Positions 30,514-37,371 are shown, counted from the first letter of the stretch. The stretch is 37,507 nucleotides of DNA from JAWVEV01 sp033856535 (GCA_033856535.1 JAWVEV010000219.1:1-37507), one strand, 5' to 3'. Notes: generated by a model from the sequence alone, not told the origin. Made by a program: numbers and translations.

Positions 30514-31359
30514 CTACGCGGTGGTGCGGACCGCCATGGGTCGCGGCCGAGTCCGCGGCCGGCGCCGGGGCTGGCCGCCGAGACGGCGTGCGATGGCCGG
30601 CACGGCCATCGCCACCAGCAGCGCGCCCGCGGGCTCGGGCCGGGCCGCCGGGCGGGCCGCGGCCGCGAAGGCGTCCTTGAGGGTCGACGCGCGCCGCCCC
30701 CGCCGGCCGCGCATGGCGGCCAGGCCAAGGCTCCCCGCCGCGACGGCGCCCAGCACGAGCAGCGGCCTTGTGCTCCGCCCGCCGGCGGGCGCCGGGGCGA
30801 GCTCTGCGGGAACCGCCGGCGCGATCGGGCTCTGCGCGACCGGGACCGGCTCGAGGACCGGCACGGCGAAGGGGATCTCGAGGTCGACCGGCGCGAACCG
30901 CTCGGCCGATCCCGCCCGACGCAGCGCCAGGCCGATCGCCGCGGCGAGCGTCGCGGCCCCCAGCAGGAGCGCTGCGTCCATGCCGGTCACCGGCAGTCGC
31001 TCGCCCACCGACGACGGCGAGTTCTCGGCCGCGGGCACGCGCGGCGGCTGCTCGGTCGGCGTGGGAGGCGGAACCTCCCCGCTCGGCGGCGGCGGGACCG
31101 TGTCGCGGTCGACGATCATGCCGGGCGTCGCCGGGGTGCTCGGGCTCACCGGGGCCTGGGGAACGCGCGGCAGCGGCGACGGCATCGTGCGCGTCTCGGG
31201 GCGGTCGTAGACGAACAGCGCGGAGGTCCCGTCGGCCATCGCCGGGCCCGCGCCGAGCAGCGCGAGCGTCCCGGCCAGCACCGTGGACGTCACGAAAACC
31301 CTCACGCGCCGCGTTGGCCGCCTGCTCGTCACCCCATGCCCGCCCGATCGCCCGTCCAT
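30514..31359 (-). CDS. LPxTG-motif surface protein with unusual C-terminal extension
   Basis: 281 residues. Signal peptide (VFVTSTVLAGTLALLGAGPA, about 21-40), then a Pro/Thr/Ser-rich stretch (60-118) and a complete sorting signal: LPVTG (122-126), hydrophobic helix (128-146) and Arg-Arg (147-148). Normally the protein ends here, but 133 more residues follow, with a second hydrophobic segment (199-215) and RGRRGRR, then a third weaker one (244-257) and a basic tail. No sortase gene is in the window. ATG 31359 has GAGGG 4-5 nt upstream. It may be a fusion of surface protein and membrane anchor. Confidence 0.65.
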   Translation of the reverse strand: MDGRSGGHGVTSRRPTRRVRVFVTSTVLAGTLALLGAGPAMADGTSALFVYDRPETRTMPSPLPRVPQAPVSPSTPATPGMIVDRDTVPPPPSGEVPPPTPTEQPPRVPAAENSPSSVGERLPVTGMDAALLLGAATLAAAIGLALRRAGSAERFAPVDLEIPFAVPVLEPVPVAQSPIAPAVPAELAPAPAGGRSTRPLLVLGAVAAGSLGLAAMRGRRGRRASTLKDAFAAAARPAARPEPAGALLVAMAVPAIARRLGGQPRRRPRTRPRPMAVRTTA

Positions 31360-31514
31360 GACACCCTCGAGTTTCCACTGAGAGGGATGGAAATACTACG
31401 TCTACACGCGCTTGCAATGCACCGTTTCAAGGTATCGCCGCGCGAATGTGACAGAACCTCATACCTCCGCGGGGAGGCTCCGCTGGCGTGCCGAGATCGT
31501 AGATGGGCAGTGGG

Positions 31515-31543
31515 ATCTCCGAAAACAGTACTTTTTGGGGGAT
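31515..31543. other. Hairpin with A4/T4 inner stem
   Basis: ATCTCC (31515-31520) pairs with GGGGAT (31538-31543, one G-T pair). After one mismatch, AAAA (31522-31525) pairs with TTTT (31533-31536) around a 7-nt loop. Unusual composition for this genome. Confidence 0.4.
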
Positions 31544-31562
31544 TACAGGGCCCTGACACCGC

Positions 31563-31578
31563 CTGGCGCGGTCGCCAG
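31563..31578. other. Hairpin CTGGCG-CGGT-CGCCAG
   Basis: Perfect 6-bp stem with a 4-nt loop, followed on the plus strand by AGGTAACTTTTATT. It could be a weak plus-strand terminator or part of the minus-strand leader. Confidence 0.4.
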
Positions 31579-31581
31579 AGG

Positions 31582-31598
31582 TAACTTTTATTAACTTT
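31582..31598. promoter_or_regulatory. Direct repeat TAACTTT x2, 10-nt period
   Basis: TAACTTT at 31582-31588 and 31592-31598 (AAAGTTA on the minus strand) repeat exactly one helical turn apart, the spacing typical of a dimeric activator or response-regulator site. About 225 nt upstream of the LPVTG gene. Confidence 0.35.
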
Positions 31599-31695
31599 CA
31601 AGTCTCAGTCGAGCCTTGGGCGGATCCGCGTCCCCAGCCTCGACGTATGCACGAAGGTTGCATCGCCGGGGGGCCTCCCCCACCGTCCGTTTCAT

Positions 31696-31720
31696 GTGGG
31701 GGGAGACCCTCTCCCCCCAC
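31696..31720. terminator. Perfect 11-bp GC hairpin
   Basis: GTGGGGGGAGA (31696-31706), loop CCC, TCTCCCCCCAC (31710-31720). It lies 120 nt after the protease stop on the minus strand. Very stable but without a U-tract on either strand, so terminator function is possible rather than certain. Confidence 0.45.
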
Positions 31721-31840
31721 TTCGCCGCCGCCGCCGCGGGTTCGCATGGCGCCGGGCCGGGAGCTCGGGAGGACCGAACGGCGGGGTCTGACACGGCGAC
31801 GCGGTGCGAACCGGGACCCGCGCGAGGCGAAGCCGGAGGG

Positions 31841-32827
31841 TCAGCCCTCGGTCGGGAGCTCCGCGGGCACCAGGGTGAGCGCGACGATCGCGTCGCCCCG
31901 AAGGACGCTCACCTCGATGGGGCTGCCGATCAGCTCCGGCCCCACGCGCCGCTGGAGCTCCGCCACGGAGCTGACCGGCTCCCCGGCCACCTCGAGGATC
32001 AGGTCCTCGGCGCGCATGCCGGCGCCCTCTGCCGGGCCGTCGGGCAGCACCTCGACCACCTCGACGCCGGCGCCCCGGCCCGGCCGGAGCCCGCTGCCGC
32101 GCGGCGGAAGCGGCCGCGAGCCGCCGGCGATCCCGAGGTAGGCGCGCCGCACGCGCCCCTCCGTCATGAGCGACCCGATCACCCGCCGGGTCGCGTCATT
32201 GATCGGGACCGCCAGGCCGAGGCCCACCCCGGCGAGGGCCATGTTGATGCCCACCACGCGCCCGCGGCTGTCCGCCAGCGCGCCGCCGGAGTTCCCCGGG
32301 TTGAGCGCCGCATCGGTCTGGATGGCGTCGTCGACCACGCCGCCGCCACCGCGCCGGCCCACCGGCACGGCGCGCCCGAGGGCCGAGACGACCCCGGCGG
32401 TGACCGAGCCGGCGAACCCGTGCGGGTTGCCGATGGCCACGACCAGCTGGCCCACCCGAAGGGTCTCGGCGTCGCCGAGGTCGGCCGGGAGCAGATCGTC
32501 GGCCTCGGCCCGGAGCACGGCCAGGTCCGAGAGCGGGTCCCGGCCGACCACGCGGAAGGGGAGCTCCCGGCCGTCGGTGAAGGCCGCGTGGCCGGCGCTG
32601 CCCCGCCCCTCGACCACGTGGGCCGAGGTGAGCAGGAACCCGTCCGGCGTCAGCGCGACCGCGCTGCCCAGGCCGGTCCCCCGCCGGCCGCCGCCGCCCT
32701 CCCGGGTCACGCGGAGGCTCGCGACCGAGGGCGCCAGCCGTTCGACGACCGCGATCACCGCCGCCGAGTAGGCGTCGAGCGCCTCGCGATCGGCCGGCGG
32801 CACCGACGGCGCCCGCGGAGCGTTCAC
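31841..32827 (-). CDS. HtrA/DegP-like serine protease with PDZ domain
   Basis: 328 residues. Trypsin-like domain with the full triad: His in LLTSAHVVEG, Asp in DPLSDLAVLRAE, Ser in NPGNSGGALADSRG. A PDZ domain follows (VVEVLPDGPAEGAGMRAEDL to SVAELQRRVG). Unlike typical HtrA, there is no signal peptide or TM segment; the GTG at 32827 overlaps the stop of the upstream protease gene (GTGA), and longer readings would run through that gene. Either it is cytoplasmic or it is held by its partner. Probably degrades or senses misfolded proteins. Confidence 0.9.
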   Translation of the reverse strand: MNAPRAPSVPPADREALDAYSAAVIAVVERLAPSVASLRVTREGGGGRRGTGLGSAVALTPDGFLLTSAHVVEGRGSAGHAAFTDGRELPFRVVGRDPLSDLAVLRAEADDLLPADLGDAETLRVGQLVVAIGNPHGFAGSVTAGVVSALGRAVPVGRRGGGGVVDDAIQTDAALNPGNSGGALADSRGRVVGINMALAGVGLGLAVPINDATRRVIGSLMTEGRVRRAYLGIAGGSRPLPPRGSGLRPGRGAGVEVVEVLPDGPAEGAGMRAEDLILEVAGEPVSSVAELQRRVGPELIGSPIEVSVLRGDAIVALTLVPAELPTEG

Positions 32828-33732
32828 CCCCGCGCCGCCGGCGCGTCGAAGGCGACACGGACCTCGCGCTCCTCGGTGCCGCGCACCACCGTGAGCACCA
32901 GCTCCTCGCCGGTCACGAGCGCGTCCAGCGCGGCGTGGACCGACTCGGTGCCCTCCACCGGCCGCCCGTCCGCCGCCACGATCAGGTCGCCCGCCGCCAC
33001 GCCGGCCCGGGCCGCGGCGCCGTCCTCGTCCACCTCGCGCACCAGCAGGCCCGCGCGCTCGGGCAGGCCCACCGCCTGCCGCATCCGCCGGGCCGCGCGC
33101 GGCGGCGCCACCGCCACCCCCAGCTGCAGCGTGACCGGAGCCTCGCCCCGCCCGAGCCGCTCGACCCGGTCGGCGAGATCGGCGTCGGCGGGCGCGGCCA
33201 GGATCAGCCCGCCCTCCACCCGCACGGTGTTGATGCCGATCAGCCGGCCCTCGAGGTCGACCAGCGGCCCGCCGGCCGACCCGCGCGGCAGCGGCGCCGT
33301 GTGCTCGATCGCGCCGCGGATCCAGCGCCCGCGCGGCCCCCGGAAGCGCCGTCCGAGCGACGCGACGAAGCCCGGCGTGGCCCTCAACCCGCTCCCGCCC
33401 GGATCCGCCAGCGCGATCACCGGCCGCCCGATCGCCAGCTCGGCGCTCTCCGGCCGCCACTCGACCGGGCGGATCTCATCCGTGTCGGCCTCCAAGATCG
33501 CGACGTCCCGGTCGATGTCGGTCGCCAGCACGCGGCCGGTCACCCGGCGCCCGTCGCCCATGGTGAGCGTCGGCTCCGGGCCGCGCAGCGCGTGCGCCAC
33601 GGTCATGACCCGCCCCGGCGCCACGACGACGCCCGACCCGCGACCCCAGCCGGCGCCCAGCCCGACCACCGCGGGCCCCACCCGCTGGGCCACCGCCGCA
33701 AGGGCGGCTCCCGTCTCGTCCAGTCCCATCAC
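32824..33732 (-). CDS. Second trypsin-like/PDZ protease
   Basis: 302 residues. A trypsin-like domain with His in VMTVAHALRG, Asp in DIDRDVAILEAD and the nucleophile region LPRGSAGGPLVDLEG (usual GNSGGP is here GSAGGP, serine retained). PDZ domain at the C-terminus (LLVREVDEDGAAARAGVAAG and DGRPVEGTESVHAAL). No signal peptide. The GTG at 33732 has AGGAG 6 nt upstream; ATG 33729 is an alternative. It overlaps the first protease gene by 4 nt, so the two are made together, perhaps as a hetero-oligomer. Divergent from an HxlR gene across a palindromic operator. Confidence 0.85.
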   Translation of the reverse strand: MMGLDETGAALAAVAQRVGPAVVGLGAGWGRGSGVVVAPGRVMTVAHALRGPEPTLTMGDGRRVTGRVLATDIDRDVAILEADTDEIRPVEWRPESAELAIGRPVIALADPGGSGLRATPGFVASLGRRFRGPRGRWIRGAIEHTAPLPRGSAGGPLVDLEGRLIGINTVRVEGGLILAAPADADLADRVERLGRGEAPVTLQLGVAVAPPRAARRMRQAVGLPERAGLLVREVDEDGAAARAGVAAGDLIVAADGRPVEGTESVHAALDALVTGEELVLTVVRGTEEREVRVAFDAPAARG

Positions 33733-33754
33733 CCGCGACTCCTACTCGATAGTT

Positions 33755-33771
33755 GGTTGCAATTCGCAACC
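33755..33771. promoter_or_regulatory. HxlR-type palindromic operator
   Basis: GGTTGC-AATTC-GCAACC is a perfect 6-bp inverted repeat with a 5-nt centre in the divergent region. It touches the likely protease -10 (TATCGA, minus strand, 33747-33752) and lies in the -35 region of the regulator gene, so one bound dimer could repress both. Confidence 0.65.
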
Positions 33772-33788
33772 GTACTCCCACCGCGGGC

Positions 33789-33794
33789 TACGAT
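33789..33794 (+). promoter_or_regulatory. -10 element of a leaderless promoter (second HxlR gene)
   Basis: TACGAT lies exactly 6 nt before the ATG at 33801. Confidence 0.55.
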
Positions 33795-33800
33795 GCCCCC

Positions 33801-34226
33801 ATGACGAAGCCTCCGACGCGTCGCACGCCGCTGGACGAGGCCCTGGAGGCGGTCGGGGACCGCTGGAGCCTTCTCATCGTCGAGGCACTGCTCGACGGGC
33901 CGCGGCGCTTCGGCGACCTGCGGGACGGCCTTCCGGGCATCGCCCCGAACATCCTCAGCCGGCGGCTTCGCACCCTGCAGGACAGCGGCGTCGTCGTGGC
34001 GCGCCGCTACTCCGAGCGGCCGCCGCGGGCGAGCTACGAGCTCACGGAGGAGAGCCGGGCGCTGGCCGGCGCGCTGCGGCTGCTTGCCGACTGGGGCGCG
34101 CGCCACAGCGAGGCCGCGGACCCGCCGCGCCACGCGGCGTGCGGGACGCCGCTCGAGGCCGTCTGGTGGTGCCCCACCTGCGAGCGGCCGGCCGACGAGC
34201 CGGAGGACGCCCTCCGGCTCATCTGA
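33801..34226 (+). CDS. HxlR-family regulator with C-terminal cysteine cluster
   Basis: 141 residues. Winged helix HxlR domain: PLDEALEAVGDRWSLLIVEA, GPRRFGDLRDGLPGIAPNIL then SRRLRTLQDSGVVVARRY, and YELTEESRAL. Unlike the other HxlR protein here it lacks the N-terminal cysteine but has a C-terminal tail with CG at about 114 and CPTC (about 125-128), possibly a small metal site. ATG 33801 follows a leaderless promoter. Divergent from the two proteases and flanked by the operator at 33755, so it probably controls them and itself. Confidence 0.88.
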   Translation: MTKPPTRRTPLDEALEAVGDRWSLLIVEALLDGPRRFGDLRDGLPGIAPNILSRRLRTLQDSGVVVARRYSERPPRASYELTEESRALAGALRLLADWGARHSEAADPPRHAACGTPLEAVWWCPTCERPADEPEDALRLI

Positions 34227-34238
34227 CGGCGGAGCTCA

Positions 34239-34252
34239 GGCCCGTCCGGGCC
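34239..34252. terminator. Short hairpin between convergent genes
   Basis: GGCCCG-TC-CGGGCC lies in the 32-nt gap between the HxlR stop and the convergent Gmad2 gene. Candidate bidirectional terminator without U-tract. Confidence 0.35.
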
Positions 34253-34258
34253 GATCCC

Positions 34259-35029
34259 TCACTGCGGGAGCGGCCGGACGATGACCGGCACCTGCACGAG
34301 GCACTCGAGCGCCCCATCCCGCGCCGACGCCGACCAGGCCTCCAGCAGCGCCCTCCTGGGCGCGCTGACGGCGTAGTTCAGTACGCCGGACCAGCGGCCG
34401 GGCCGGAGGTACCCCGAGAAGTCGGGCTTGAAGGTGCCCTCGGTCGCCGTCAGCGGCTTCAGGGCGAGCCGCCGCCCCTGCGCGTCGCGGAGCGAGATCA
34501 CCACGTTGTGCTCGAAGAGCGGCCGGAGCTCGAGGCCGCGGAGCGACGCCCGGGACCGCCCGCCCGCCCACCCCGTGATCCGGAGGCAGCCGTCGTCCAG
34601 GATCCGCTGGCCCGCCGTGGCGCCGGTGCCCTTCCAGAGGTCGATGATCAGCCGGTCGCCCCGGCCGGAGGCCTTGTAGGAGACGAACTTGAAGGCCCGA
34701 CGGGCGGCGTCGAGCACGACCCGCGCTCCATCCGGGCTCGCGGCCAGGCGCACCCGCACGCCCGACCCGGAGGCCACCGTCCCCGGAGCCGAGATCGCCG
34801 CGCCGGCGATCTCGATCACCGCGCGCCCGTCGCCGGGCTCGGGATCGATGGCCTGCACGCTCCCCTCCCGGGCGGACACCGACCCGCCCGTCACGGCGAC
34901 GACGATCCGCACGGTCGCGGCGCCGTCGGTCACCTGGACGTCGCCGATGCTCGTACCGCCCGCCGACGCGGCGGGAACCGCGACCGCCATGCCGGCGAGG
35001 ACCAACAGACCAGCGCCGATCCGCACCAT
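34259..35029 (-). CDS. Secreted AMIN-like plus Gmad2 domain protein
   Basis: 256 residues. Signal peptide (IGAGLLVLAGMAVAVPAASA, about 4-23). Residues 28-135 are beta strands of AMIN-like type, ending KASGRGDRLIIDLWKGTG. The rest matches Gmad2, the immunoglobulin-like domain of spore-germination proteins: ITGWAGGRSRASLRGLELRP, LFEHNVVISLRDAQGRRLAL, GTFKPDFSGYL and ASARDGALECLVQVPVIV. In non-sporulating bacteria such proteins bind peptidoglycan or other envelope polymers. The ATG has GAGGAGGGG upstream. Divergent from the C5-epimerase-like gene. Confidence 0.75.
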   Translation of the reverse strand: MVRIGAGLLVLAGMAVAVPAASAGGTSIGDVQVTDGAATVRIVVAVTGGSVSAREGSVQAIDPEPGDGRAVIEIAGAAISAPGTVASGSGVRVRLAASPDGARVVLDAARRAFKFVSYKASGRGDRLIIDLWKGTGATAGQRILDDGCLRITGWAGGRSRASLRGLELRPLFEHNVVISLRDAQGRRLALKPLTATEGTFKPDFSGYLRPGRWSGVLNYAVSAPRRALLEAWSASARDGALECLVQVPVIVRPLPQ

Positions 35030-35139
35030 GGGTCGCCCCTCCTCGATCACCCCTCCGCAGTGCGCGGAATGTAATCCCGGGCGCCTCGGCACCGCCAGCG
35101 TCGGCGCGAATTGCAAACAAAACGTGCATGCCGCCGTGA

Positions 35140-35145
35140 TAGACA
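35140..35145 (+). promoter_or_regulatory. -10-like element ahead of the C5-epimerase-like gene
   Basis: TAGACA lies 6 nt before the GTG at 35152. The final T of the TANNNT pattern is A here. Confidence 0.35.
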
Positions 35146-35151
35146 CGCCCC

Positions 35152-36618
35152 GTGCGGCGCCGGCGAGGAGCAAGGGGGCGGGCGGCGACCGCCTCCCTCG
35201 CGGCGGCGTTGGTCGCGGCGTCGGTCGGGGTGGGCTACCTCGGCGCGGCGGCGCTCGACGGCCCGGGCCCGGTGTCCCGCGATGGCCGATCGGCCGACGG
35301 CGCGGCCAATTGGCCGACCGGGCCCGTGGAGCCGGTCCCCACCCGGCCCGCGCCCGCGGAGGAGCCGGCGCCCGTCGAGACCGCGCCGGGGCCGGGCCCG
35401 AAGCCTTCGCCGCCGCCCGCTGCGCCCGGGAGGCCGCCCGAGAAGCCGGCGCCGCGGCACCGCGACGAGCTGACGCTGGCCCCCGAGCCGCCGCCGCCCG
35501 AGCCCGCGCCGCCGGCAAAGCTCACCGTGCGCGACCCGTCGCCGCCGCCCGGGACGGTGCGGATCCCCGCCGGCGCCGCGCCGTCCGGCTACGACGCCGC
35601 CCGGCGGATCCTCGTCGCGCGCCTCGCCGCCGCGGCCCCGGACTCGCGCACCGCGTCCGACCTGCGCCACACGCTCGCGCTCGCCCGCGGCTTCCTCGAG
35701 CCCGACGCCGGGGTGCCCGAGGGCCGTCGGAGCACGATCGCCCGGACCGTCCGCGACGCGGCCTGGTGGTACGCCGGGCACGCCGCCCCGCCTCGGCGGG
35801 TGCTGCTGCGGGACGGCGACGGGATCATCCTCACGTACCGCCCCGGCCAGGGCTTCGCGGTCAACCCGGTGGCGACCACCGGCCGCTGGCGCGGCCTGAA
35901 CGCCGGACTCCCGCCGGAGCGCCTCGCCGAGCCGTTCCTCGAGATGGGGGTGGATCGGTCCGTCCCGGGCCGGCGCTTCCTGGTCTGGGAGTACTACGAC
36001 GTCGCCGACGATCCGGGCGCGATCGCCCCCGGCGCGTCCGCCATGGCCCAGGCGCGCGTGGCGCTGCTGATGGCCCACGCCTTCCGGCGCACCGGCGACC
36101 GGCGCTTCGCGGAGGCCGGCCGCGCCGCGCTGGCCGCGTTCACGGTGCCGGTCGACCGCGGCGGGGTGCGCAGCGACGTGCGCGGGCCGGCCGACCCGGC
36201 GACGAGCCCCTGGTACGTCGAGCGGGCCTACCCCGGCGCCGACCCCTGGAAGGGCGGGGCCCTGAACGGCTTCATGGTCGCCCTGCTGAACCTGCGCGGC
36301 GCGGCCGCGGCCTTCGACCGGTCGCCGGCGACGCGCTCGACCGGCCGCCTGGCGCGCGGCCTGGCCGACCGGGGCGCCGAGTCGCTGGTGCGGTTCCTGC
36401 CGCTGCACGACTCCGGCACCTGGAGCCGCTACGGCCTGGTCACGCCGGGCCGCGCGCCGGGGAGCTACCTCGCCGACCGGGCCTACCACTGCTACCACGT
36501 GCGCCTGCTGCGCCGGCTGGCCCAGATCTATCCGCGCGCGACCTTCGGCGAGACCGCGGACCGGTGGCAGGGCTACGCGGCCGCGGCGGGCGTTGGCTGC
36601 GACGCCCCGGCGGGCTGA
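35152..36618 (+). CDS. Secreted D-glucuronyl C5-epimerase-like protein
   Basis: 488 residues. Arg-rich N-terminus with a signal-type hydrophobic stretch (TASLAAALVAASVGVGYLGA, about 13-32), then a long Pro/Ala/Glu linker (to about 140) that could span the cell wall. The catalytic part is an alpha/alpha-toroid with the C5-epimerase C-terminal pattern: FLVWEYYDVADD, AMAQARVALLMAHAF, GALNGFMVALLNLRGAAAAF, HDSGTWSRYGL and YHCYHVRLLRRLAQIYPRAT. Family members invert glucuronate in polysaccharides; the bacterial substrate is unknown. Its stop abuts the stop of the convergent recombinase gene (TGA|TCA). Confidence 0.75.
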   Translation: MRRRRGARGRAATASLAAALVAASVGVGYLGAAALDGPGPVSRDGRSADGAANWPTGPVEPVPTRPAPAEEPAPVETAPGPGPKPSPPPAAPGRPPEKPAPRHRDELTLAPEPPPPEPAPPAKLTVRDPSPPPGTVRIPAGAAPSGYDAARRILVARLAAAAPDSRTASDLRHTLALARGFLEPDAGVPEGRRSTIARTVRDAAWWYAGHAAPPRRVLLRDGDGIILTYRPGQGFAVNPVATTGRWRGLNAGLPPERLAEPFLEMGVDRSVPGRRFLVWEYYDVADDPGAIAPGASAMAQARVALLMAHAFRRTGDRRFAEAGRAALAAFTVPVDRGGVRSDVRGPADPATSPWYVERAYPGADPWKGGALNGFMVALLNLRGAAAAFDRSPATRSTGRLARGLADRGAESLVRFLPLHDSGTWSRYGLVTPGRAPGSYLADRAYHCYHVRLLRRLAQIYPRATFGETADRWQGYAAAAGVGCDAPAG

Positions 36619-37260
36619 TCAGTCCTCGGCCGGCGCCCCCGCGGGCGAGGTGCCGCGAACGATCGCCCGGAGCGAGGTGGGCCGCCACCGGGCGCCGCCG
36701 CGCGGCGTGGGGACGCCCTCCTCGTTCAGCACGTCGCAGATCGCCTGCAGCGTCATCCCCGACGCGCGCATCGCCCGGATGCGGTCGGCGAGCGGCTCGG
36801 GCGTCGACGACGGGCGGCCCGGCTGGCGGTCGAGCACCCGCCGCGCCGGCGCGGCCAGGCTGCGCGGCTCCCAGCGGGAGGCGGTCGCCAGCACCTGTCC
36901 GGTGAGGCGGCCGGCCTCGGTGCCGAGGTCGAGGTCGGGCTCGAGCGCGACGATCGCAAAGCCCCCGTCCATCGCCTGGCCAACGATGTCCGCCAGGTCG
37001 ACGAGCGAGTAGGTGAGCCGGTCGAGGCGGGCCACCACGATGCCCTCGGCCTCGCCCTCGCGGCAGGCGGCGATGGCGGCGCGCAGGCCCGGCCGGCGCA
37101 TGGTGCGTCCGGAGCGGACGTCACGCTCCACCCGGACGAGGCTCCAGCCGCGGTCCGCCGCGGCCGCCTCGAGGGTGTGCCGTTGGCCGTCGAGGCCCGG
37201 GCGCTCGTCGACCCGCTCGCGGGGGGCCACCCGGACGTAGCCGATCAGCGGTCGCAGCAT
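36619..37260 (-). CDS. Serine-recombinase homologue lacking the catalytic serine (probable DNA-binding regulator)
   Basis: 213 residues. The resolvase domain is clear: LIGYVRVAPRERVDERPGLD near the N-terminus, DVRSGRTMRRPGLRAAIAAC, GIVVARLDRLTYSLVDLADI. Yet the nucleophile is gone: the canonical YxRVS is YVRVA. The second arginine of DRLxR is Tyr (DRLTYS), and the long E helix is degenerate. The C-terminal helix-turn-helix is well kept (RIRAMRASGMTLQAICDVLN followed by EEGVPTPRGG). I chose ATG 37260 because TACAGT lies 7 nt upstream; GTG 37269 is the alternative. Divergent from ino1, with half-sites in the shared promoter region, so it probably regulates rather than recombines. Confidence 0.85.
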   Translation of the reverse strand: MLRPLIGYVRVAPRERVDERPGLDGQRHTLEAAAADRGWSLVRVERDVRSGRTMRRPGLRAAIAACREGEAEGIVVARLDRLTYSLVDLADIVGQAMDGGFAIVALEPDLDLGTEAGRLTGQVLATASRWEPRSLAAPARRVLDRQPGRPSSTPEPLADRIRAMRASGMTLQAICDVLNEEGVPTPRGGARWRPTSLRAIVRGTSPAGAPAED

Positions 37261-37267
37261 GGGATCC

Positions 37268-37273
37268 ACTGTA
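37268..37273 (-). promoter_or_regulatory. -10 element of the recombinase-homologue gene
   Basis: TACAGT on the minus strand lies 7 nt before the ATG at 37260. It overlaps the first GTACAC half-site (37271-37276), which suggests autoregulation. Confidence 0.5.
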
Positions 37274-37339
37274 CACGCTTTACACTAACTTTCGCAGGTG
37301 CTACACCACACTCGTACACCAATCGCTCGCCGGTGTACG
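37271..37339. promoter_or_regulatory. Array of TACAC half-sites with a perfect inverted repeat
   Basis: TACAC begins at 37272, 37281, 37302 and 37315. The last one is half of a perfect inverted repeat, CGTACACC (37313-37320) and GGTGTACG (37332-37339), with an 11-nt spacer. The 27-bp span is close to a resolvase dimer site. It covers the promoters of both divergent genes. Confidence 0.65.
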
Positions 37340-37371
37340 TGTCCGTCCCCGTCCGAGGAGGCCGCATCTCC

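Larger units (their letters stand above)
31360..31840. other. 480-bp gene-free region with AT-rich half and hairpins
   Basis: No ORF here has the codon bias of the neighbours. 31380-31620 is clearly richer in A and T than the rest of the window and holds two hairpins and a 10-nt-period direct repeat (listed separately). It is the 5' leader/promoter region of the minus-strand LPVTG gene; TTGAAA near 31427 and TTGCAA near 31411 (minus strand) could be -35 elements. 31660-31720 has G/C homopolymer hairpins. Confidence 0.5.

Noticed and set aside
31412..31594. 60-codon plus-strand ORF in the AT-rich region
   Set aside because: TTG start without ribosome-binding site, third-position GC far below the neighbours, no recognisable protein feature; hairpins run through it.
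31660..31725. CRISPR-like or tandem repeats in the G/C homopolymer region
   Set aside because: Only hairpins of unequal sequence; no repeated unit with spacers.
31616..35074. Very long plus-strand open frame (1152 codons)
   Set aside because: It lies antisense to the two proteases and the Gmad2 gene, which have clear catalytic motifs. Its translation is low-complexity Arg/Pro/Ala, a by-product of high GC.
35101..35130. Second HxlR operator (GAATTGCAAAC) before the C5-epimerase-like gene
   Set aside because: Only one half of the palindrome is present; the other arm does not match.
36619..37371. Mobile element or integron-like cassette with serine recombinase
   Set aside because: The catalytic serine is absent, there are no flanking repeats or cargo, and base composition matches the chromosome. 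The repeats lie only in the ino1 promoter region.
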